A stretch of DNA of 64,000 nt, from assembly GCA_050283925.1 (NCBI GenBank), contig JBNOAI010000008.1, forward strand, positions 1 to 64,000, given 5' to 3'. Below, one piece after another: positions 38,859-46,749 of the stretch. Numbering within the stretch: position 1 is the stretch's first letter; every line of letters begins with the position of its first letter. The DNA comes from ZC4RG25 sp023428365 (lineage in GTDB: Bacteria > Pseudomonadota > Alphaproteobacteria > Rhizobiales > Hyphomicrobiaceae). Made by a program: the position numbers and the translations under genes. The notes below the pieces were generated by a model, which made no database searches, was not told the origin of the DNA, and saw only the letters and a program-made list of their open reading frames with translations.

Positions 38859-39356
38859 TCACCCATTTTCATCAGGCGGTAAAAAATAGAAGGTGCGCTT
38901 GCGTGTGCCTCCGCTTTCAGATGTCAGCAACCGTTTGCGCTTGAGAATACCCCCCAATGCTTTGAGTAAATCGCGCGCCGGTATTGGCTCGATTTTGTCG
39001 AAATCGCAAAGCTCGTCGTAGACCTCGATGATCTCTGAACTGAGAATGTAACCCCGGGCGGGCCCCTCTCGTAGCCAACGGATCACTCGCTTGACGTGCT
39101 CATCGGTCTCCACCCATTGGGGACACGGAATGGCCTCGATACGTTTGCGCTCCGCTCCAATCGCAATACAAGCCGGGCAGATCGTGGCGACACCATGTTC
39201 ACACACCGACATGGAAACGGACGGGTGATCGGGCGCACCGTGATCTGTAACAACGTGGGACTCGCTGTCAGCCAAGGCCCCACCACCACCTGATTCTTGT
39301 GGTACCGGCCTGGCCGCTGGTTCCACATCTGCACTGCGTTTGAACCAACCGAGCAT
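38859..39356 (-). CDS. Hypothetical element-type protein
   Basis: A 165-residue protein. The N-terminal third is low complexity; residues about 52-64 have C-E-H-G...C-P-A-C, a possible metal site; the second half (VIRWLREGPARGYILSSEII, then ARDLLKALGGILKRKRLL) looks like a small winged helix. I do not recognise the family, but the C-terminal half resembles DNA-binding segments of island-encoded proteins. It lies downstream of the AlpA gene on the same strand (46-base gap), as in P4-like elements where alpA is followed by accessory genes. It converges with kpsE. Confidence 0.5.
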   Translation of the reverse strand: MLGWFKRSADVEPAARPVPQESGGGGALADSESHVVTDHGAPDHPSVSMSVCEHGVATICPACIAIGAERKRIEAIPCPQWVETDEHVKRVIRWLREGPARGYILSSEIIEVYDELCDFDKIEPIPARDLLKALGGILKRKRLLTSESGGTRKRTFYFLPPDENG

Positions 39357-39402
39357 ACACCGACGCTCCTAAAGCAACTCCGCTACAATGACTTCCCGGA
39401 CT

Positions 39403-39606
39403 TCAACGTCCGGACACCTGCGAGCCAAATTTTCCAGCAATCCAGCTCAGGATGGTGCTTTCCAACCACCCCACACGCCCTTTCGAAATCGGCACGGGCT
39501 TCGGGAAACGTCCGGCGCGGCATTCGCGCCATAACGTGGTTGCGCTCAGGCCGCAGAGCTGGATCACCTCGCGCTTAGAAAGAATTCGATCGGATTGGTT
39601 GGTCAT
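39403..39606 (-). CDS. AlpA-type excisionase/transcriptional regulator
   Basis: A 67-residue protein with the AlpA (Phage_AlpA, MerR-like HTH) pattern: RILSKREVIQLCGLSATTLW forms the HTH, RECRAGRFPKPVPIS the wing, and GWLESTILSWI the closing helix. In P4-like elements and cryptic prophages, AlpA proteins activate integrase or act as excision factors. The ATG at 39606 has AAGGG nine bases upstream; the longer frame to 39696 is not needed. The likely cognate integrase is at 44211-45536, about 4.6 kb away, with debris between. Confidence 0.8.
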   Translation of the reverse strand: MTNQSDRILSKREVIQLCGLSATTLWRECRAGRFPKPVPISKGRVGWLESTILSWIAGKFGSQVSGR

Positions 39607-39897
39607 TTTCACATGCCCTTTAGGTACAGCTTCCACCAGGGTATGCGCTCGCCTCGCCGCAAATCCAGGAAGCAACGCGGACGATTTTTGTTTCATTATT
39701 ACCTTGACATGGCGTTATTCTCGTCGGTAACCGCTCTCACCAGGCCAATTCGCGCGCCTTTAAGGCACCAAAAACATCGAGCTGACACCGGGCGCCTCGG
39801 GAATTCGACCGCTGGCATGGGTGCTTCACCGTCGGCCCATTATAGCCGCCCCTCCGAGCATTCAGATCGGAGATCGCAAATCTCCAGTTTCTGCCGA

Positions 39898-40017
39898 AGA
39901 ATGTCTCGCGCACCAATTGGTGCTGGCCGATCACGAGCCGATTATGGCGTTGCCGTCCTAATTATTCTGTGGGTGGCGCGTTATGCCTCGAAGCATCGCG
40001 AGATCAATAAACTGCTG
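39898..40017 (+). repeat. Degenerate direct repeat of the CHAT-gene 5' region (copy 1)
   Basis: About 120 bases resembling 49009-49133 at roughly 80% identity with a few indels, judged by eye. Shared stretches include CTCGCGC, CTGGCCGAT, CGTCCTAATT, TTCTGTGGG, GTTATGCCTC, AGCATCGCGAGA and AAACTGCTG. Copy 2 covers the start codon of the TPR-CHAT gene; in this copy the ATG remains (39983) but the frame drifts and closes soon after. The rest of 39607-40242 holds no gene I can support. It may be the scar of a duplication or of a lost paralogue. Confidence 0.6.
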
Positions 40018-40242
40018 GTTAGCGGACGAATTTAATGCCCTGCTGAGGCTGACCAACAGGACGCAGGCATGCTTCGAATGCTTCAGCACCAAGCCTTGAT
40101 CGCAGGGGAAGGACCGGCAGGTCTGTCTATGAAGTTTGCGGAGTTAAGCCATGTTTATCAGGGTCACACGTACTTAGCAGCCAATCCCCCCAGACCGGAG
40201 CAGATCTAGGGGGAACTGATCGGTCGATCGACGTAAGCACCG

Positions 40243-41149
40243 TCACGGATTTCTGACGCGAGCGTTCTGATCGAAGTCGAGGAACATTTGCACGAATAAC
40301 TCAGGCTGTTCCTCCGCAACCCAATGTCCGCATTCAGGTATCAAGTGACTGGTCACATTGACTGCAATCTCCTCGCACATCGAAAGATAATTCTTTGAAA
40401 GCCATAGCTCTGCACCGCCAGCAGCCAGAACGGGAATGGTCAGCTGCCCATTGCGGGCAATTTCGCTTGCGTTGATTTCTGCATCACGATCGAGTTCCCG
40501 ATAGATTTCAAAGAGTGCCCGCATCGCGCCGGGTGCCTCAAAGGCCCGAGCATATACGTCAACATCAGTTTGGCTGATGGCATCAGTGCGGTACGTGAGC
40601 TCGTCGAAAAATCTTTGAATGTACCAACGCTCGCGCCCCTGCGTTAGATACACAGCGATGTCTGGGTGTGAGTGGAAGTCGAAAATGCCATGCACTCTTG
40701 GCCACCACTCGACGCTTGTAATATTCAGTCCCGGGAAGTGGACCTTCCATAAATGTGGCGGTTGATATTTCGTCGCGATAGCGCAGAGCATAAGCGAATG
40801 CGAGCATCGACCCCAGATCATGCCCGACGATCGCAATCGGTCCTTTAACGCCCAGTGTCTCGCGAACCAGCGTGTGGATATCCCCGGCCATCGTCCATTT
40901 ATCGTACCCAGCAAGCGGTTTCGATGACTCTCCCGCTCCTCGATAATCAGGCGCAATAACTCGGTATCCAGCGAGGGCTAATGGCTCAATAACATGTCGC
41001 CAGAAATACCGGGTTTGAGGTGCGCCGTGCAGGAGTAGTACGGTACGCAAAGGCTGTTCGGTTGTGCGAGCATCTGTGTAACCAAGACGTACACCATTGT
41101 CGGCATCAACCCACGCGCGACCGTGCGTAATCTGCACCGTTTCGTTCAT
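40243..41149 (-). pseudogene. Alpha/beta hydrolase (epoxide-hydrolase-like), one frameshift
   Basis: Two overlapping minus-strand frames make one hydrolase of about 300 residues. The first (ATG at 41149 after GGGGGA) has VLLLHGAPQTRYFW (oxyanion loop), APDYRGAGESSKP and the nucleophile elbow VGHDLGSMLAFA (Asp nucleophile). After AWHF near 40681 the protein continues one frame over as DFHSHPDIAVYLTQGRERW and reaches the catalytic His in PECGHWVAEEQPE near the end. One extra base in a TTTTC run explains the break. HGxP, an Asp nucleophile and the late His fit the epoxide hydrolase/haloalkane dehalogenase group. Either a real pseudogene or a sequencing indel. Confidence 0.8.
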
Positions 41150-41298
41150 TCCGTCGTTCCCCCACGGGTCCGTTGAAGAAGGCATTGCCATCAGGCTTTT
41201 GGAAAGCGAGCAATAGACTCACAATGGGCTTGGGTGGCAAGTCATCGCCAGTTCGCGGAGAGATCTGACAGTGCTCACATTCCGCCACACCATTAGCC

Positions 41299-41939
41299 AT
41301 GCAGCAGTATGTCGGATTGGACGTCTCCCAAAAAGAGACCCGCGGTGTTCGTGATCGACGAGACCGGCCGCAACGTGTTCAAGGGCACGCCCGTTCGGAG
41401 CCTGGCGCCTTGGCCCATCGCCAAGCGAGCACCGCATGCGGTCAGGATCGGGTTCGAGACGGGCGCCATGTCGAGCTGGCTCTGGCACGAGTTGAAGCGG
41501 ATCGACCTTGCCGGTTATGTGCATTGACGCGCGGCATGGGCACGCGGCCCTGTCGGTGCGCATCAACAAGAGCGATTCCAACGATGCGCGTCGCCTTTCC
41601 AAGCTGATGCGCATGGGCTGGTATTGTGAGGTCAATGTGAAGAGCGAGGAAAGTCAGATGATCCGCTCGCTGCTGGTGCCCGGGGCCGATTGGTCGGTAT
41701 CCAACGGGACATCAAGAACTAAGTCCGCCTGGCCTTCTGTTCCCACGCGCCATTGGCGCCCAGTTCCGTACCCTCGAACACGATGCCGACGAGCAGGCCA
41801 AGCTGGACGCGCGCGTCCGCGAGCGTGCCAGGTCGGATCACACGACGCGCGGTCGATGACGGTGCCGGGCGTCGGTATGGTGAATCCTCGCCGTATCCGA
41901 TTTACGCTGAGGCCGATCATCTCGGATCTCGTTGGCTAA
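41299..41939 (+). pseudogene. IS110-family transposase remnant
   Basis: Three plus-strand frames share out an IS110-type transposase. It starts QQYVGLDVSQKET (first DEDD Asp) at 41299, continues in the next frame as RIGFETGAMSSWLWHELKRI, then as CIDARHGHAALSVR, NKSDSNDARRLSKLMRMGW and VKSEESQMIRSLLV, and near the end RSMTVPGVGMVN matches the Transposase_20 domain. Frameshifts at about 41340 and 41520 and loss of the middle and C-terminal parts show it is dead. IS110 elements lack inverted terminal repeats, so the element borders cannot be set. Confidence 0.85.
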
Positions 41940-42298
41940 GCGAAGGCACGCGTCGCAGTTACGCAATGTGGGGAACTTCGACCCTCTATCGGCGCGCAAG
42001 GTTGCCCCCATCACAGCGTGAGTTTCGACGACAGTCGTCATTCGCGCGCCGCCCTATTGCAAATCCAGCAAGGGATAGTGCGTCTTCAAGGCTACGTGCC
42101 TTCGGTCCAACATTTCTATGTGGGAATTGTCACTCATATAGCTCCCCACGTACTGACACTGGCATCGACTAACGGGAATGCCGACAACACTCGCCCAGCT
42201 GTCCGTGCTGAAGTCGGCCGCCGTGAGACTTAGCTCCTCCAATGCCTCCCACGAATCGCTGCAATCGGGCTGGCAATACCATCAGCAAGACATAGATA
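41940..42298. other. Intergenic stretch upstream of the SnoaL-like/TetR operon
   Basis: About 360 bases with no supported gene; probably part of the IS110 debris on the left and leader sequence on the right. No repeat or RNA gene seen. Confidence 0.35.
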
Positions 42299-42327
42299 TT
42301 GACATGAGATTTTCGTCTCATTAAAAG
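42299..42327 (+). promoter_or_regulatory. Sigma-70 promoter with palindromic operator in its spacer
   Basis: TTGACA at 42299-42304 is a perfect -35 box; 17 bases later TAAAAG at 42322-42327 is a four-of-six -10 box. The 18-base sequence 42304-42321 reads ATGAGA - six bases - TCTCAT, an inverted repeat filling the spacer exactly. This layout is the standard design for a TetR-family repressor blocking polymerase. The first gene starts at 42362 and a TetR gene follows, so autoregulation is likely. Confidence 0.6.
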
Positions 42328-42361
42328 GCTTGCGTCCAACCAACAACGCAGAGGACTTGTG

Positions 42362-42784
42362 ATGGCGCTGACACCCCAGGAGATGGACAGGAAGATGGAT
42401 GAGCACTTCGCCTTCGAAGGCCGCGACGACATCGAAGGCGTTCTCGCAACCCTTGCTCACGACGTAGAGCATGACATCGTTGGCTGGCCGCTTGGTCCTT
42501 CCCACGGTCGGGATGGCGCACGCGATTTTTATGAGAGCATGTTCCGTGACTTGTCAGACAGCAAGGTTCGGAGCGTGAAGCGCCTCTACGGCTCCAGCTT
42601 CATGGTGGATGAACCCGTCTGGAGCGGCAGGGCCGCAGGCAATCCCTTCGGGCTCGAAGGTCGCAATCGCCCGCTCGAATTCCGGCTGCTCCATGTCATG
42701 GAATTTTCGGATGGCGGTGACATCAAGCGCGAGAATGTGTGGATCGATCTTGCGGCCATCGTCCAGCAGCTGCCGCAGGGTTGA
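42362..42784 (+). CDS. SnoaL-like / NTF2-fold protein
   Basis: A 140-residue protein with an NTF2-like fold: MDRKMDEHFAFEGRDDIEG (helix pair), LAHDVEHDIVGWPLGPSHGR (first strands), ARDFYESMFRDL, and a C-terminal sheet ending LHVMEFSDGGDIKRENVWID. Proteins of this type include ketosteroid isomerases, polyketide cyclases and many small-molecule binders; the exact role is unknown. A GAGGAC lies six bases before the ATG. It is the first gene of a two-gene operon with the TetR regulator (start ten bases after its stop), suggesting it acts on the regulator's ligand or pathway. Confidence 0.75.
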   Translation: MALTPQEMDRKMDEHFAFEGRDDIEGVLATLAHDVEHDIVGWPLGPSHGRDGARDFYESMFRDLSDSKVRSVKRLYGSSFMVDEPVWSGRAAGNPFGLEGRNRPLEFRLLHVMEFSDGGDIKRENVWIDLAAIVQQLPQG

Positions 42785-42794
42785 GGTCACCGAG

Positions 42795-43409
42795 ATGGAA
42801 AAAAGCGGACGCCCCAACCAGAGGACGCGCACACGCAAGGATCTGCTCGAGTCGGCGTCCCGGCTCATGAAGCAGGGGCGGACGCCCACCCTGGAGGAGG
42901 TCGCAGAAGAAGCCCTGGTCTCGCGCGCGACGGCGTATCGCTACTTCCCGAGTGTCGAGGCGCTTCTGCTTGAAGCGTCGGTGGATGTCGCCGTGCCCGG
43001 CCCCGAGGAAATGTTCCGTGGGGAGACTTCGAACGATCCAGTAGCGCGTTTACAAAAGGTGGAGACCACGCTGCATGACATGATCCTCGCCAACGAGCCT
43101 CTCCTGCGCGCCATGCTCGCCCATACCATTCAGCAGGGGATGCGTGCAGACAACGACGGCAAGATGCCGAGGCGGCAGAACCGACGCATCCCACTGATTG
43201 AAGCGGCGCTGGCGCCAGCGCGCGACCAGTTTAAGCCCGGCGTTGTGAAGACACTGATGAAGGCCCTGGCACTGATCATGGGGCCGGAAGCCAGCATAGT
43301 CGTCAAGGACGTCCTGCGGCTCGATGATGCGGACGCGCGCAAGGTGAAGCGCTGGACCATTCGCGCACTGGTGGAGGCCGCGAGAAGGCCGGACCAAGAC
43401 GGAACGTGA
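42795..43409 (+). CDS. TetR/AcrR-family transcriptional regulator
   Basis: A 204-residue regulator. The N-terminal HTH is classical: RKDLLESASRLMKQGRTPTL, then VAEEALVSRATAYRYFPSVE (residues about 36-55; the recognition helix is SRATAYRYF). The C-terminal ligand domain has no obvious specificity motif. The ATG at 42795 has GAGG about eight bases upstream, inside the end of the SnoaL-like gene region. The palindrome in the promoter at 42304-42321 is its likely operator. Confidence 0.88.
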   Translation: MEKSGRPNQRTRTRKDLLESASRLMKQGRTPTLEEVAEEALVSRATAYRYFPSVEALLLEASVDVAVPGPEEMFRGETSNDPVARLQKVETTLHDMILANEPLLRAMLAHTIQQGMRADNDGKMPRRQNRRIPLIEAALAPARDQFKPGVVKTLMKALALIMGPEASIVVKDVLRLDDADARKVKRWTIRALVEAARRPDQDGT

Positions 43410-43441
43410 GCAAAGCCGACCTTTCATATCCCTCGGAGGAA

Positions 43442-44263
43442 TCACACGGCGGTGTTCGGATCGCAGGCGGACGCGTCGAGGTTGAGCCGCTTGCCTTGAA
43501 GGCGAAAAAATAATGCGCGAACCGCAGGCGAACGTGCTTCTCTCACGGTCTTGGAGCGGACAGCCCGCCGCAAGCGCTCCTTGATCGTCCGGGCATCACA
43601 CCGGTGTCCCACGATGGCGAAAATATACTCTGCGAAAACGAACAGTTTCGAAAATTGGGCAATGGTTATCGGCTTCTGGCGACGCACATCAGTGGAAATG
43701 CAAAAGTCATAGATATTGGAGCTGAGACTTAACAGGGCCGGCCGAGCGGCGTTACCGTGCTGCCGCTTTCTCTCATAGCGATCGGCGCGCGCTAGAATCG
43801 CGCTCAGATGCTTCATATCTCGAGCGCAAGCACTCTCTAGCTTTGCAAATGGATTGAGAGACCGTTGAAGTTCTGCGGCGTAAAGCTCCCGCAGCCAGTA
43901 CTCCAGCGCTTGGCCCTTCAGTCGCACCTCTTTTTTAGCTGACCGCTGCTGTTGGATATTAAGTTGCTTGGTCTGCAGTTCGTGGAAGAACTCTCTGATG
44001 CAGACTGCCAGCCAATCCTTGAGCGGCTCCCTGAAAGAGGCATCAACAATTTTAAATCTGTTTATCAGATCAAAAGCTGCTTGGTCGGCGATGTACATGA
44101 GCTCTGCGCGGTTCCACAGCCCCGATTTCCTCAGGGATTCCACCTCCTCCACGCTCAAAACGCGCGTCGGGTACTCTTCAACAACAAACCGGTGTCCGAG
44201 AATGTTATGCTCAACGTGGATAGCTGGCTTGCTTCGTGGTTGCTTCTTGGAATTCCTCGGCAT
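43442..44263 (-). CDS. Hypothetical protein coupled to the integrase
   Basis: A 273-residue, strongly basic, mostly helical protein with no recognised domain and no membrane segment. Its ATG at 44263 lies 53 bases inside the integrase gene on the same strand, in another frame, so it is likely cotranslated with the integrase. That position suggests a role in integration, excision or transfer, but nothing in the sequence proves this. It does not resemble AlpA or Xis proteins. Confidence 0.55.
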   Translation of the reverse strand: MPRNSKKQPRSKPAIHVEHNILGHRFVVEEYPTRVLSVEEVESLRKSGLWNRAELMYIADQAAFDLINRFKIVDASFREPLKDWLAVCIREFFHELQTKQLNIQQQRSAKKEVRLKGQALEYWLRELYAAELQRSLNPFAKLESACARDMKHLSAILARADRYERKRQHGNAARPALLSLSSNIYDFCISTDVRRQKPITIAQFSKLFVFAEYIFAIVGHRCDARTIKERLRRAVRSKTVREARSPAVRALFFRLQGKRLNLDASACDPNTAV

Positions 44264-45536
44264 TGCACTTACCCACTATGCTGATCAGATGGTCACCCCA
44301 GACGTCCATCGTTGCCGTTTTTTCCTTATGATATCCGTACCTGTCGTAGACCCCAGCGATTGTGGACCTGTCCGCGCTGACGTGATTCAGAACCTTATCG
44401 ATCACCAGCCGCGAAACACCCAGCCTTGCCATACCCGTAGCCGCTGTTCGACGAAGATCATGAGGCGTCACATCCGACAGGCAGAGCACATTCAAACTCC
44501 GGCTCATCGCTCTGGCTACTGCTTGATTGGTGATCGGCTTGCCGGTGCCCTGATTGGCAAATGCGAATTCCTCATGATGCGTGCGCTGAAATGCTTCAGC
44601 AAACAGCTGCACGGCCAACGCGGACAGAGGCACAACGTGTGCAACACGATTCTTAACTCTGTGACCCGCAAGCCGCCATTCCTTAGTCACGAAATCAACC
44701 TCGGCTCGGTAGACACCAGCCACCTCTGAAACTCGCTGTCCCGTCACCAAACACAGCCGCAAAATCTGAGCAACTGACCACGTCATCGGCGCATCGGAAA
44801 GACCGCGCCAGAACCGGCAAATCTCATCCGTTGAAAGAGTGCGATCGCGCGAACGTTCTGGGGCTGGAGCCCGCAGCCCGAGGCATGGACTGCTTTCGAT
44901 CAAGCCGGTGCCGAGCGCCCAATTATACATCCCGCGAATGACTTCAAAGGTGCGATTGGCCTGCGTGGGCGACCCCCGATCAACAATGCTCTCAACAATA
45001 TCGGCGATGTCTGCACGTCGGATACTGACGAGTGGCTCATGGCGCAGAATTGGCAGCACATCCTTTGTGAGCATCTGCCGGTCTTTCAATCCGGAGCGCT
45101 TTGATCTCTCCGCATGTCGGGTCAGATAGCGATCGGCCAAGTCGCCGAACGTCATCGGTCCGCCTGCCGCCGTCGGGCGCCGGCGATCCCGCGCCGGATC
45201 TTCATCGCGCGACACGCGGGCCAAAGTCTCGAGCGCTGCGTCGCGAGCGTCGGCCAGCGACACTTCGGGGTATTGGCCCAGCGTGCAGCGACGACGCCGA
45301 CCATCGATCCGCCGCCTGTAGAGCACGGACCAAGATTTCGCACCGCCGGCGGAAATACGGAGAACAAGGCCCTTGGTCTTCTGGTCACGGATTTCCAACC
45401 GTCCCCTGCTTGGCGCGGCTACGGTTGCAACAAACCGATCAGTGAGGGTTCTGATTTGGGGTTCCACTGGGGTTCCAAAAAAACGAAACTCGGTGAAATG
45501 GCATGAAGTGTACTGAATGTTATAAGACATTGACAT
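44211..45536 (-). CDS. P4-type tyrosine recombinase (integrase)
   Basis: A 441-residue integrase. The N-terminal DUF4102-like arm-binding domain (LVLRISAGGAKSWSVLYRR, TLGQYPEVSLADAR) is at about 50-115, a SAM-like core-binding domain at about 125-225, and the catalytic domain holds R268 (TGQRVSEV), H359-x-x-R362 (PHDLRRTAA), H385 and a Tyr in VYDRYGY (397-403). All catalytic residues are present. The gene ends inside the next gene. It lies 58 bases from the tRNA-Asn 3' fragment at 45595-45642, the expected position for an integrase beside its attachment site. The ATG at 45536 may be too early; GTG at residue 24 is an alternative. Confidence 0.92.
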   Translation of the reverse strand: MSMSYNIQYTSCHFTEFRFFGTPVEPQIRTLTDRFVATVAAPSRGRLEIRDQKTKGLVLRISAGGAKSWSVLYRRRIDGRRRRCTLGQYPEVSLADARDAALETLARVSRDEDPARDRRRPTAAGGPMTFGDLADRYLTRHAERSKRSGLKDRQMLTKDVLPILRHEPLVSIRRADIADIVESIVDRGSPTQANRTFEVIRGMYNWALGTGLIESSPCLGLRAPAPERSRDRTLSTDEICRFWRGLSDAPMTWSVAQILRLCLVTGQRVSEVAGVYRAEVDFVTKEWRLAGHRVKNRVAHVVPLSALAVQLFAEAFQRTHHEEFAFANQGTGKPITNQAVARAMSRSLNVLCLSDVTPHDLRRTAATGMARLGVSRLVIDKVLNHVSADRSTIAGVYDRYGYHKEKTATMDVWGDHLISIVGKCNAEEFQEATTKQASYPR

Positions 45537-45594
45537 TGCGCGGAAAATATGGCTTACTTCGTTTCATTCAATTTCACGAAATTTCGCTTGGAAG

Positions 45595-45642
45595 TGGCTG
45601 TTAACCGGTTGGTCGTAGGTTCGAATCCTACCCGCGGAGCCA
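45595..45642 (+). other. Attachment site: 3' fragment of a tRNA-Asn gene
   Basis: The 48 bases carry an anticodon loop CTGTTAA (anticodon GTT), a perfect five-base T stem (GTAGG/CCTAC) around TTCGAAT, and an acceptor 3' strand CCGCGGA-G-CCA. The D arm and the 5' acceptor strand are missing upstream, so it is not a functional tRNA. A tRNA 3' end next to a P4-type integrase is the usual attachment duplication. Because the fragment is on the plus strand, the intact tRNA-Asn should lie to the left at the other end of the element. I did not see it in this window. Confidence 0.8.
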
Positions 45643-45977
45643 TCTTTTTCAATCACTTAGCTGATACGGCAGAACACGCAAAACGCGCTGGGGGTTCCAA
45701 ACGTGCACGATTATGCGTGCCGAAGGTGATGCGCTGGCCCGCCCCAAGAGGTCGTCGATTTCCGTGCTTCAAAACACAATTGCCTGCGCCAGTTCGAAGA
45801 TGTGCGGGATACTGTTGCGACCATGTCCTGACACGGCCGCGAGGCGGATGCCAGCGACGGGAGGTGATCACGAGCACTTTGGGGAGAAGCCAACAAGTGA
45901 CGATACGAACAGCTTGCCGATCGACGGGTAGCTGATCATAATTATGCGTACACAGCGCCTAGCTCGGTCGAACGGTC
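45643..45977. other. Intergenic stretch right of the attachment site
   Basis: About 335 bases between the tRNA fragment and the cytidylyltransferase gene, presumed outside the island. No gene, repeat or clear promoter recognised. Confidence 0.35.
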
Positions 45978-46733
45978 ATGACGACACGCATCTACGCATT
46001 TATTCCGGCCCGATCGGGCTCCAAAGGACTGGCTGACAAGAACATCCGTCCACTGGGCGGTCATCCTCTCTTGGCCTATGCGATCGCATTCGGGCAAGCG
46101 CTCGGCATCGATCGCGTGATCGTCTCGACGGACTCTGAGCACTATGCGGACATCGCACGGCACTATGGCGCCGATTGCCCGTACCTGCGCGGTGCTGAAG
46201 CCAGTTCCGACACAGCCATGGAAGAAGCCATTGTCGCTGATATGGAGGCCAACCTTCCCAACCACGGCATTCCCATGCCGGACATATGGGTACGCCTCAA
46301 ACCGACCAATCCATTCCGGTCTGTCACGCATGTGCTTCAGGCAATTAACATCTTGAAAAGCCGCCCAGAGATTGAATCCGTCCGCCACGTCAATGCATCC
46401 GAGACCCGGCTATGCCGGATCAATGATCAGGGTTTTCTTGAACCGCTGCTGCCCGGCTGGCCGGAGGGGCGCTCTGTCATCCGCCGAACCGAATTCCCGA
46501 AGGCCTACCAAGTGTTCAACCTTGATGTCTTCCGGCATGAGAACCTAGCTAGGCTTGGATCCGGCTACATGGGTAAGGCGGTAGTTCCAATCGTCGGAGA
46601 ATCCGTAACCGGCCTCGACATCAACAATGCCGATGACTTCGAAGTGGTGAAAGCTCTTATAGAGATGCGTCCGCGTCCGGCTATTATCGACCGCCATCTG
46701 GTCGAACCAGCGGCCACGCCTTATTGCGGTTAG
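45978..46733 (+). CDS. CMP-nonulosonate (sialate-type) synthetase, NeuA-like
   Basis: A 251-residue cytidylyltransferase. IPARSGSKGLADKNIRPLGG at residues 9-28 is the CTP-binding signature of the acylneuraminate cytidylyltransferase family; IVSTDSEHYADIARHYGA follows, then RLKPTNPFRS and a late GLDINNADDF block. Such enzymes make CMP-activated sialic, legionaminic or pseudaminic acid; KdsB and KpsU have a similar core but lack this N-terminal form. No neuB or neuC is present in the window, so the exact sugar is open. The ATG at 45978 has no strong ribosome-binding site. It converges with the 46750 gene, whose product could use the CMP sugar. Confidence 0.82.
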   Translation: MTTRIYAFIPARSGSKGLADKNIRPLGGHPLLAYAIAFGQALGIDRVIVSTDSEHYADIARHYGADCPYLRGAEASSDTAMEEAIVADMEANLPNHGIPMPDIWVRLKPTNPFRSVTHVLQAINILKSRPEIESVRHVNASETRLCRINDQGFLEPLLPGWPEGRSVIRRTEFPKAYQVFNLDVFRHENLARLGSGYMGKAVVPIVGESVTGLDINNADDFEVVKALIEMRPRPAIIDRHLVEPAATPYCG

Positions 46734-46749
46734 CTACCCGAAAGACCTT

